Program-made: the position numbers and the translations under genes
Shown: positions 1 to 6,299 of the stretch, in pieces
Layout: each line of letters opens with the position of its first letter
Numbering within the stretch: the first letter of the stretch is position 1
The notes under the pieces: generated by a model
What the model was told of the DNA's origin: nothing
The model's database searches: none
What the model saw: the letters and a program-made list of their open reading frames with translations, nothing else
Assembly: GCA_031284675.1 (NCBI GenBank)
Contig: JAITXQ010000020.1
Span: 1 to 6,909, forward strand
DNA length: 6,909 bases
DNA from: Rickettsiales bacterium
GTDB lineage: Bacteria; Pseudomonadota; Alphaproteobacteria; Rickettsiales; Anaplasmataceae
Direction of reading: 5' to 3'

Positions 1-85
1 CATATTTGAATACGTAGAAATTTTTTATAACAAACAACGTAAACATTCTACTATTAACTATTGCATTCCTGAACTTTTTGATGCA
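1..85. other. Left edge, no supported gene
   Basis: This short AT-rich stretch follows the stop of the broken membrane-protein gene on the minus strand. A minus-strand ATG at 44-46 opens a frame that runs off the window edge for about 15 codons, but there is no convincing ribosome binding site and too little sequence to judge. A 10-bp perfect palindrome (tgatgcatca, 79-88) sits exactly over the end of the upstream reading frame; it may be chance. Confidence 0.4.
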
Positions 86-929
86 TCATTTCCTTGACAA
101 AAACGTCTTAACTTTCTCTTTACTTTTTCTGGGTAAGGTCAGCATTTCTTTTAAATGCTGAATCTTTTCTCGCTTTTCTTTATCCTCCTGACTAGCGTGC
201 AGCTTTGCTAATACCACTATATCAGGTAGAACTTTTGCTGAAATTTTATAAAGACGTGATGAATTTATTTCTTTTTTCATCTCTGTATACAGCTCTTTCT
301 GCTTCTCTTTTGAAAATTGTGAAAGATGGTTTCTGAAATTTTTAACTTGACGGTAAGTAGAGTTAGCTATATTGCCAATCATTACTATACAACCTAGTGT
401 AATAAGAGGTGCAGTAACAGAAAGAGCTATGGGACTACTAAATAATGCAATAGAAACTGCAGCACTAGTTAAAAATAATACGTTGCACAAGATGTCCAAA
501 CAAATGCCTTAATTCTATGTTTATCCTTTCTTTTTGCTTCCGGCGTTTCCTCGTAATTACATTTTTTATATAAGTTTTTTTCTCTAAAATAGTTAACAAA
601 AGAGTATGTATTAAAAGTAAGCGATATTGCGTTAAAAAAGACACCTGTACCAATATTACCAAGCAATATGTTTGCTACACCTATTTGTTGACTTATAATG
701 TCTATCAACTTGATATAGTGTTTTCTAAAATGAATGATAAACTTTCATTATGAAATCACCAGCTAAAAACTGCAAGTTCGTATATTGATACATTATCATT
801 TATTTTAGAAAACACTATAGTAACTGACATACCTGTGTTAATAGTGGACAATATTATTATTAATGGATTCAACCAAGTGCTTAGGGCCTTTTTTACTCCT
901 TTTTTTGCATCTTGTGTATCGTTCTTCAC
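86..929 (-). pseudogene. Disrupted membrane protein gene, in three pieces
   Basis: I do not recognise the family. Three minus-strand pieces form one ancestral frame. Piece 1 runs from a possible GTG start at 929 (no clear Shine-Dalgarno; the frame is open back to 957) and today enters the inserted element, stopping at 756-758. Piece 2 runs from about 714 to a TAA at 469-471. Piece 3 runs from about 472 to a TGA at 86-88. Removing the 102-bp insert plus one TA joins pieces 1 and 2 in frame (junction reading SVT-IKLIDI). Adding one T to the T5 run at 471-475 joins pieces 2 and 3 (YYF-LTSAAV). The repaired protein is about 246 residues: a Lys-rich N-terminus, a hydrophobic stretch near NPLIIILSTI, a second at IGVANILLGNIGTGVFF, a long hydrophobic double segment starting at LTSAAVSIALF, and a highly charged Lys/Glu C-terminal half, probably cytoplasmic and partly coiled. 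Pieces 2 and 3 have only TTG starts, so translation as separate proteins is unlikely. Seen: frames and joins. Inferred: pseudogene status; a sequencing error at the T run could explain only the second lesion. Confidence 0.8.
714..819. mobile_element. MITE-like element, 25-bp TIRs, TA flanks
   Basis: The arms 714-740 and 793-819 are inverted copies matching at 26 of 27 positions (mismatch at 732). Counting the outer TA on each side as a target duplication, the element is 716-817 (102 bp) with 25-bp terminal inverted repeats beginning tagtgttttctaaaat, and a core of about 52 bp that codes for nothing. TA duplication plus short inverted ends is typical of IS630/Tc1-mariner type transposition, so this is best read as a non-autonomous relative mobilised by a transposase elsewhere in the genome (inference). 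It lies inside the broken gene at 86-929, and excising it with one TA reopens that frame, which supports TA rather than TATA as the duplication: with TATA the upstream frame hits a stop at 838-840. The whole unit could also fold into one long hairpin in RNA. Confidence 0.75.
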
Positions 930-942
930 CTTAACATTAAAA

Positions 943-979
943 TTAACTATATATTTAAATTATAAAGATATATAGTTAA
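943..979 (-). terminator. Possible AT-rich terminator after M16 pair
   Basis: A perfect 12-bp inverted repeat (ttaactatatat, 943-954; atatatagttaa, 968-979) with a 13-nt loop lies 22 nt after the stop of the second M16 gene. On the minus strand it is followed by TTTTAATGTT. The stem has only one G-C pair, so it is weak; it overlaps the region where the downstream broken gene would have its leader, and could instead be a regulatory palindrome. Confidence 0.35.
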
Positions 980-1001
980 AAATTTATCCATATTGTAGTA
1001 A

Positions 1002-2321
1002 TTATTTACCTTGAGTGTTTCTTCCAACTTTAACAAAAAATAAATTTTTAGGATCCAGTAAAGAATTCGCTAATGCGTTTACTTCTTCGAATTTTACATC
1101 ATTGATATTGCCTACAAAGTTATTTATATGATTAATATCGCAATTATTTATCTGAATATTGTCTAATTTTGCAACTATGTTGTTATTGTTAAACATGGAG
1201 AAAATATAGGAATTTACCATGCTGATTTTTGTGTCTTTGTACAATTGTTTGTCAATGCCTCCTTTTTGAACCCTGCTCAATGTATCTTTTACCGCTGATA
1301 TAGATTGATTGGCTGTAAAGCTGTCAGTATTAATACTTCCGGCTATAACGTCTCCATGTTTATTGTTAAGAATACTTGCGCTGATACCATAAGTAATACC
1401 CAAATTTTGCCTAAGTTCTTTCATTAATATTGAATTCAGTCCCATGCCACCAAGCGCATTAATCAAGACACTAGCGTTATAATAATTAGGATCGTTATAA
1501 GCTACACCCTTTTGAGCAAAAAGTATCACACTTTGCGGTATATCCATAAAAATGTTCTTACTTTCTGCAGGACTAAAATCATTTTTCACAGGTATTTTTC
1601 TAATTTTTGATCTTTTTGATGGTAATTTAGATAAATATTTATCTAATAATGTAATAATTTCTTCTTGTTTTGTGCAACCAACAACACTGATAACGATGTT
1701 ATCTTTAGTAAAATTACGCCTTATGTATGTTAGAACATCGTCTCTGGTAATGCTCGTTATAGTGTCAAGAGTCCCATATTCACTTTTTGAATAAGGGTGC
1801 TTTTTAAACAACAACGTATTCAATTCTTTTACAGCAACAAAATAAGGATCTTTTTCAAGGTGATTGAAATTGACTTTGGCAATTTCCAACACTCTATTTA
1901 ATCCTTCAGGGTCAACTTTAGGACGCATTATAGCATCACTCAGTAGTGAAATCCCTTCTTCTAGGTTTTCTGATAAAGTATCTAATGAAATTCTAAATGT
2001 TTCTAAATCAGCACTAAAATGTAGGCTTATTCCTTTATCTTCAAGGTTTTTAGCAAAGTTTTTAGCATCATTTTTTCCCGATCCCTCTTGAATTACTAAA
2101 GAAGTAAACCAAGAAAGCCCTTGCTTTTTTGAATCTTCATACACATAACCTGCATCTTTAAACGAGATATTTAGCGAAACTTTTGGTAAATCACAGTTTT
2201 CCACAAATAGAAACTTAAATCCCTTCTTAGTAGTAACTTCCTCTACTTGGATTTTATCGCTTGCATGCGAGTTAAAACTTAAGCAGAAAAAAAACAGAAA
2301 TATAATTTTACTTATTCTCAT
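1002..2321 (-). CDS. M16 peptidase homologue, non-catalytic subunit, exported
   Basis: The product has 439 residues from the ATG at 2319-2321. I chose this start because it follows a strong AAGGGGG 8 nt upstream and begins a proper signal peptide: MRISK, a Phe-rich hydrophobic core, and a likely signal peptidase site after SHA at residue 20. The mature part has the two-domain M16 layout (N-terminal domain to about 235, C-terminal domain after about 255). Where the active partner has HYFEH this protein has WFTSL (71-75), so both zinc histidines and the catalytic glutamate are gone. It does keep R304 and Y311 in ELRQNLGITYG, the 7-residue-spaced Arg/Tyr pair that binds substrate backbone in M16 enzymes such as insulin-degrading enzyme. 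This matches the non-catalytic subunit of heterodimeric M16B proteases. It overlaps the upstream M16 gene by 14 nt, so the two are almost surely co-translated and pair in the periplasm. Its substrate is unknown. Confidence 0.92.
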   Translation of the reverse strand: MRISKIIFLFFFCLSFNSHASDKIQVEEVTTKKGFKFLFVENCDLPKVSLNISFKDAGYVYEDSKKQGLSWFTSLVIQEGSGKNDAKNFAKNLEDKGISLHFSADLETFRISLDTLSENLEEGISLLSDAIMRPKVDPEGLNRVLEIAKVNFNHLEKDPYFVAVKELNTLLFKKHPYSKSEYGTLDTITSITRDDVLTYIRRNFTKDNIVISVVGCTKQEEIITLLDKYLSKLPSKRSKIRKIPVKNDFSPAESKNIFMDIPQSVILFAQKGVAYNDPNYYNASVLINALGGMGLNSILMKELRQNLGITYGISASILNNKHGDVIAGSINTDSFTANQSISAVKDTLSRVQKGGIDKQLYKDTKISMVNSYIFSMFNNNNIVAKLDNIQINNCDINHINNFVGNINDVKFEEVNALANSLLDPKNLFFVKVGRNTQGK

Positions 2322-3651
2322 AATTACTACCCCCTTTTGGCAATAAACGACCAATTAACTTATTAGCAGAAAAGATAGTGCGGATTTTGTTATTTACATC
2401 CTCTAAAGTCACATCATTTACTTTGCTATATGAAATATCTATTTCATCAAGTGGAATGCCAAGTGCTAAGCGTGAGCCATAAAAAACTGCTATATTCTCT
2501 AAGCTAGATAGGTTATCAAACTGTGCTACTTTGTATCTATACTTTGAGTTTTGCAACTCCTCATTCGTTATCCCTTCAGATATAAAACTATTAATAGCAT
2601 TGTTTAATTCTCTCTCAACAGTGTCTAAATCAACGCCGCTTTTTGGAATTATCCCAATATCAATGTAGCCATCACTAAAAGCTAAACCATCATAATAAGC
2701 AAACACTGATACTGCTACATCTTTGTCTAGAACTAAGTCTTTGTATAGCTGGCTGGACTTGCCATCCCCTAAAATGTTAACCGCCAAATCAACAGCAAAA
2801 ACTTTATTTATATGCTCAAATAAAGGAACACGATAACGAAAATATAAAACTGGTTCTTTTACTTCAGTACTTTCTAAGGTCACCGATAGACCTGCATTAT
2901 GTACTGGATCCTGATTTGGGTAATGTCTAATTGTAGACTTAGCTTTAATTTTGCCATATTTCTCTTTTGCTAATTTCACTACTTCATCAAATTCCACATC
3001 ACCAACAATCAGCAGTATTGCATTGCCGGGATGGTAATAATTATCATGAAATCTCGTTATATCATCCTGATTGTAAGTTTTGATATCGCTCTCCCAGCCA
3101 ATAACAGACCTGCCATAACCTGTACGGTAAAATGCACTATTCATTTCTTCCCATAACAAGTTGTTAGGATGATTATCAAATCTCATCTTTCTTTCTTCTA
3201 GTACAATGTTTTTTTCTCTATCTATTTTGTCTTGAGTAGCATTAAAGGTGCCCATTCTATCTGCTTCAACTTCCATTGCAAGTGGTAAATCTTTTTTGAG
3301 GACTAACTCGTAGTAACAGGTATATTCTTTAGTGGTGGACGCGTTAAATTGAGCCCCGATACTACTCATAGTGGATTCTATGTTTTTAAACTTTCCTGTA
3401 GTTTCAAACATTAAATGTTCAAAGTAGTGAGCCAATCCTGCTTTGCCGATCGGATCATCCATTCCCCCAACTTTATATATCACTGCATGCAAAACCGCTG
3501 GAATCCAATGATTAGGTACGACATAAACATCTAACCCATTGTTGAGTTTAGCATATTTTATATTGTGCTCTATACTTGAAGCATTCAAAGAAATTGGATA
3601 AGTGAAAAAAAGTGCAGGTAATATAAGAAAACTAAAGAACTTGTGAAGCAT
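2308..3651 (-). CDS. M16 zinc metallopeptidase, catalytic subunit, exported
   Basis: The product has 447 residues and begins with a signal peptide (MLHKFF, hydrophobic core to about residue 18, likely cleavage after SLNA at 24), so it should act in the periplasm. The inverted zinc motif HxxEH is present as H75-Y-F-E78-H79, and the third zinc ligand is probably E153 in EKNIVLEERKMR, 74 residues after the second His, as in the pitrilysin/processing-peptidase family. The N-terminal M16 domain spans roughly 35-190 and the C-terminal, inactive-type domain roughly 195-375. At the position where the partner has the Arg/Tyr pair this protein reads LYKDLVLDKDVAVSV, with both residues replaced by Val. 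It therefore seems to need the following gene's product to complete an active site. Length and layout fit the ~45 kDa M16B type, not the ~100 kDa single-chain pitrilysin type. It follows lspA after a 63-nt gap, with TAGG about 8 nt before the ATG as a modest ribosome site. Confidence 0.94.
   Translation of the reverse strand: MLHKFFSFLILPALFFTYPISLNASSIEHNIKYAKLNNGLDVYVVPNHWIPAVLHAVIYKVGGMDDPIGKAGLAHYFEHLMFETTGKFKNIESTMSSIGAQFNASTTKEYTCYYELVLKKDLPLAMEVEADRMGTFNATQDKIDREKNIVLEERKMRFDNHPNNLLWEEMNSAFYRTGYGRSVIGWESDIKTYNQDDITRFHDNYYHPGNAILLIVGDVEFDEVVKLAKEKYGKIKAKSTIRHYPNQDPVHNAGLSVTLESTEVKEPVLYFRYRVPLFEHINKVFAVDLAVNILGDGKSSQLYKDLVLDKDVAVSVFAYYDGLAFSDGYIDIGIIPKSGVDLDTVERELNNAINSFISEGITNEELQNSKYRYKVAQFDNLSSLENIAVFYGSRLALGIPLDEIDISYSKVNDVTLEDVNNKIRTIFSANKLIGRLLPKGGSNYENK
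2330..2336 (-). promoter_or_regulatory. Ribosome binding site fixing second M16 start
   Basis: On the minus strand AAGGGGG lies 8 nt before the ATG at 2319-2321 and inside the end of the upstream M16 coding region. It selects this ATG over the longer frame opening at 2354, which would add 11 residues in front of the signal peptide. Its position allows the ribosome finishing the first subunit to restart on the second, which would keep the subunits near equal amounts. Confidence 0.7.
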
Positions 3652-3714
3652 TATTTTGACCTAATATGATTGAATGAATATATTGAACATTTATTAACAA
3701 TTAGTTCATTCCTC

Positions 3715-4179
3715 TTATTTAGAAATAAACATATCATATATATACCATTTGTATAACAGTGTAAACATTCCGCAGACTATATATAAATCTGCTAAATTAA
3801 AGGCTGGCCAATACCAATCATCAATATGAAAATATATGAAATCATATACAGCTCCCCAATAGACCCTATCCACTACATTTCCGATTGCTCCACTAATCAT
3901 CAGAGAAAAACCAAGGTAAGTTAATTTATCGTTAGACTTGTATATCAAGTATGCAAGTATACCAATTATTAGTATTGACAATGCTGAAAAAAAGAGGTCG
4001 CTATATGGTAAAGTGCTAAACATTCCAAAACTAATGCCCGAATTCCAAACTTCAACTAGCTTTATAAAGCTAGAAATTTCGATCGATTCTCCTTCGTCAA
4101 TCAATGAATTGATGTACAGCTTGCTCGTTTGATCGATCAATACTATACTTAGTATAATAATTAAGCACAATTTTTTCAT
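3715..4179 (-). CDS. lspA: Lipoprotein signal peptidase (signal peptidase II)
   Basis: This 154-residue inner-membrane aspartic protease cuts the signal peptide from diacylglyceryl-prolipoproteins just before the lipidated cysteine, and is the target of globomycin. All family blocks are visible: D16-Q-T-S-K in the first membrane helix, WNSGISFG around N46, the GAIGNVVDR block with catalytic D104, and PAFNLAD with catalytic D131. Four hydrophobic segments (about 3-16, 61-80, 88-103 and 128-146) match the usual topology, and the length is typical. Its ATG overlaps the TGA of ribF (ATGA, 4 nt), indicating coupled translation. There is only a weak AAAGACAG-like site upstream, consistent with coupling. 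Both a lipoprotein-processing enzyme and two exported proteases are encoded in one cluster, but no direct functional tie is shown. Confidence 0.96.
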   Translation of the reverse strand: MKKLCLIIILSIVLIDQTSKLYINSLIDEGESIEISSFIKLVEVWNSGISFGMFSTLPYSDLFFSALSILIIGILAYLIYKSNDKLTYLGFSLMISGAIGNVVDRVYWGAVYDFIYFHIDDWYWPAFNLADLYIVCGMFTLLYKWYIYDMFISK

Positions 4180-5129
4180 AAATCTGTCTTTAGCTGATAA
4201 ACATTGAGTATATCATAATTTATCTGTTTTGTTAACTCGTCAACGCTATGGAATTTTTTTTCTGACCTTATGAATTTTAAAAGTTGTATATTTACTTTAT
4301 GGTTATATACGTCTTCATTAAAATCGAATATGTGCATTTCTATTATGGGCTTTTTCAGATCCTTAAATGTAGGTCTCATACCAATGTTGACTACTCCATA
4401 TAACCAATTTGGACTGTTATCAGAAAACGCTACTTTAGCATAATATGTACCAAATTTTGGTTTTATCATGCAATCTTCCATAGAAATGTTTATAGTTGGA
4501 AATCCTATTTCTCTGCCTCTACACGCACCTTTTGTTACAACACCAGAAACTTGATAAGGTCTGCCGAGCAATTTATTAGCAATTTCTATTTCGCCTTTTT
4601 GTATATACTCTCTGATTGAAGAAGAAGAGCAAATTTCATCATCAATTATTAATGGTTCTAATTTAGTCAAAGAATATCCATACGTTTCAGAATATTTCTC
4701 TAGGGTTAATATATTACCCAATCGTTTATGACCAAAAGTACAATTTTCTCCAACAATTATGTGTTTAGCACCATATCTACCTATCAAAATCTTACTGATG
4801 AAATCTTCGCAGCTGATCTGAGAAAAACCTTTAGTAAAATCAATAATGTATAAGTAATCTATACCATAGCTGCTGATTAGTTTCTCTTTTTGTTCTTGAT
4901 CTATTAATCTAAAATTATTTCTGTTAAATAAGACAGTTGATGGGTGAGGCTCAAAAGTTAAAACTGCAGAGGATAATCCTCTTTCTCGCACTACTTTCTT
5001 TAGAGTAGAAATTGCAAATTCATGTCCTAAATGAACGCCATCAAAATTTCCGAAGGTTGCCGCTACATTATTTTCTATCCTTTGCTCACAATCATAAATA
5101 ATTTTCATACAATTTGATGTTTTATACAT
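4176..5129 (-). CDS. ribF: Riboflavin kinase / FMN adenylyltransferase
   Basis: The bifunctional enzyme makes FMN from riboflavin and ATP, then FAD from FMN and ATP, in the cytoplasm. The N-terminal nucleotidyltransferase domain (about 15-175) carries GNFDGVHLGH with the HxGH motif at H33-H36, and ends with the SSSSIR block (168-173). The C-terminal flavokinase domain (about 185-310) has the GFPTINI block (209-215, replacing the usual PTAN), FGTYYAKV, NIGMRPTF and EMHIFDFN, whose E264 is the expected catalytic base. At 317 residues it is of normal length. Two starts are possible: ATG at 5127-5129, and ATG at 5106-5108 (MKIIYD), which fits family N-termini as well. Neither has a strong Shine-Dalgarno; I kept the longer. 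It is the first gene of the minus-strand cluster, and its stop overlaps the lspA start. Confidence 0.95.
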   Translation of the reverse strand: MYKTSNCMKIIYDCEQRIENNVAATFGNFDGVHLGHEFAISTLKKVVRERGLSSAVLTFEPHPSTVLFNRNNFRLIDQEQKEKLISSYGIDYLYIIDFTKGFSQISCEDFISKILIGRYGAKHIIVGENCTFGHKRLGNILTLEKYSETYGYSLTKLEPLIIDDEICSSSSIREYIQKGEIEIANKLLGRPYQVSGVVTKGACRGREIGFPTINISMEDCMIKPKFGTYYAKVAFSDNSPNWLYGVVNIGMRPTFKDLKKPIIEMHIFDFNEDVYNHKVNIQLLKFIRSEKKFHSVDELTKQINYDILNVYQLKTDL

Positions 5130-5177
5130 ATTTCTTATATATAATAACTATATTTTTATAAACTACAGAGATAAATC
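5130..5177. promoter_or_regulatory. Divergent promoter region between ribF and grxC
   Basis: These 48 bp must hold the signals for both diverging transcripts unless promoters lie inside the genes. They are nearly all A/T. A perfect TATAAT is present on the plus strand at 5140-5145, about 32 nt before the grxC ATG, but the best -35 candidate (TTGATG, 5114-5119) is 20 nt away, which is long. On the minus strand AT-rich -10-like strings exist without a clear -35. The region is inferred from gene layout more than from motifs. Confidence 0.4.
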
Positions 5178-5528
5178 ATGAAAAATGCTAAAGAAAAGGT
5201 TGTAATATATGTAAAGCAGCACTGCCCATTCTGCAAGAAAGCAAAAGAGTTGCTAGATGAAAAAGGCGTGAAATATGAAGAAATCGATGTGCTCAAAAAC
5301 TCAGATTCATTTAACGACATAAAATCAAAGTATAACGTTAGAACAGTTCCACAGATCTTTATTAACGATAAGCACATTGGGGGGTGTGACAAATTGATGG
5401 ATCTTGAAAAAGAAGGAAAGTTGGAGGATATGTTAAATAATAATGAAAGTTACATTGATGTTACAACCTATACAAACAACAATGACGAATGTGGGGAATT
5501 CGTTATACCACCTGATGATTTTATGTAA
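5178..5528 (+). CDS. grxC: Glutaredoxin, dithiol CPFC type
   Basis: This small cytoplasmic thiol oxidoreductase reduces disulfides and glutathione-mixed disulfides using glutathione. The thioredoxin fold spans about residues 6-88: the active site C16-P-F-C19, the cis-proline loop T56-V57-P58, and the glutathione-binding G68-G69-C70-D71 block are all present. The CPFC site marks it as a class I, bacterial Grx3-like enzyme, not the CGFS monothiol iron-sulfur type. At 116 residues it is roughly 30 longer than ordinary Grx3 proteins (about 85). The extra tail (about 89-116) is Asn- and acid-rich with a further Cys105 and ends IPPDDFM; it is not part of the fold I know. The ribosome site is weak (CAGAGAT before the ATG). 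It is transcribed away from ribF, with no shared operon partner except perhaps the gene 122 bp downstream. Confidence 0.93.
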   Translation: MKNAKEKVVIYVKQHCPFCKKAKELLDEKGVKYEEIDVLKNSDSFNDIKSKYNVRTVPQIFINDKHIGGCDKLMDLEKEGKLEDMLNNNESYIDVTTYTNNNDECGEFVIPPDDFM

Positions 5529-5599
5529 TTTTTTATCTTGTTTTCTTGTCGTGTAACGCACGAATAGAAAAACTAGCATGCTCACCTTAAGTAATTTTT

Positions 5600-5623
5600 A
5601 ATGAATTAAAAATACAATTCATT
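5600..5623. repeat. 8-bp inverted repeat upstream of unknown gene
   Basis: aatgaatt (5600-5607) and aattcatt (5616-5623) form a perfect inverted repeat with an 8-nt spacer, 27 nt before the ATG at 5651. On the plus strand it is followed by a T7 run at 5632-5638. It could be a weak terminator for grxC, an operator for the next gene, or chance in AT-rich DNA. Confidence 0.3.
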
Positions 5624-5650
5624 TAGTAAATTTTTTTAGATGAGGGGAAA

Positions 5651-6225
5651 ATGACAGAAAATATTTCAATTGTTAGCAGAAACTTAGTTAGTATTGAATT
5701 AGTTAACAAACAAGATTTAGAGAATTTCATCAAGATTTTTACAGTACTTGATAAACATATAGCAGCTAAAACACTTTTCGCAGAAGAAGTGAGGATAGAG
5801 TACAGACAGCATAATAATGTAGAAATTGTTGAACTATTAAAAGGTACAAGTTTTACATATCATGATGTTGAAAATGTATTGAGCCACCTGAGTAAACACG
5901 GAATGAAGGTGCCCAGCAGCGTTATAGCACACACTCTTTTTTCTGCATATAGTAATGCACTTGAGTCTAAGGATGTAGCATTTTCCTTTTTTGAAGGCTC
6001 TCCACAATTTAACATCAGAGTAAATAAGAACACCTTCATAATAACTCCTATAAGTGAAGAGAATTTGAAATTACTAAGGATATAGAGAACATTTTATGTG
6101 ATTTTATAACAAATGAAGACAGTGAGTTTGCTATAGAGCAGTTAAATAGGCTCAACTCAGGAGTTTCTCCGGATACTCCGAGAATCATCACTAAAACTAT
6201 AGATAAACTTGTTAAGTTTCACTAA
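5651..6225 (+). pseudogene. Unknown protein, frameshifted near its 3' end
   Basis: I do not recognise the family. The frame opens with an ATG after GAGGGGAAA (GAGG at 5642-5645, the best ribosome site on this strand) and stops at 6083-6085 after 144 codons. However, the next frame is open from GAA at 6061-6063 through 54 codons to TAA at 6223-6225, in soluble, charged sequence like the first part (FEITKDIENILCDF, then SPDTPRIITKTIDKLVKFH). Insertion of one base around 6056-6063 would fuse them into a product of about 191 residues. The extension ends 43 nt before a strong terminator, as expected for the true gene end. The protein has no signal peptide or membrane segment; it mixes helix- and strand-prone stretches, and residues around 64-92 look amphipathic. 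The 144-residue form lacks about a quarter of the inferred protein and may or may not work. Alternatives are a sequencing error or a natural shortened form. Confidence 0.65.
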
Positions 6226-6268
6226 GGTATACGAGAGCCAATAGACTTCTTGTATTACCTTCTGTCAT

Positions 6269-6299
6269 CCAAGTAGCTTGGCTACTTGGTTCTTTTTTT
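6269..6299 (+). terminator. Intrinsic terminator after unknown gene
   Basis: A perfect 9-bp stem (ccaagtagc 6269-6277, gctacttgg 6281-6289) with a 3-nt loop is followed by TTCTTTTTTT (6290-6299). This is a textbook rho-independent terminator for the plus strand, 43 nt after the inferred true stop at 6225. The start of the stem, tcatccaagtagc, resembles the arm of Wolbachia palindromic repeats, so the terminator may have been recruited from a repeat. Confidence 0.85.

Noticed and set aside
465..662. Alternative minus-strand frame of 65 codons
   Set aside because: It overlaps the broken membrane-protein pieces in a third frame, and the junction analysis supports the other two frames instead.
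1552..2091. Plus-strand open frames at 1552-1794 and 1864-2091
   Set aside because: They lie antisense inside the second M16 gene, which has clear family features, and they have no ribosome site or recognisable domains.
3938..4132. Plus-strand open frame
   Set aside because: It is antisense to lspA, whose catalytic motifs fix the real strand and frame.
5156..5392. Minus-strand open frame
   Set aside because: It is antisense to grxC and arises from the glutaredoxin codons; no start signal.
5529..5599. Small stem tcgtg-taacg-cacga after grxC as a terminator
   Set aside because: The stem is only 5 bp and is not followed by a T run.
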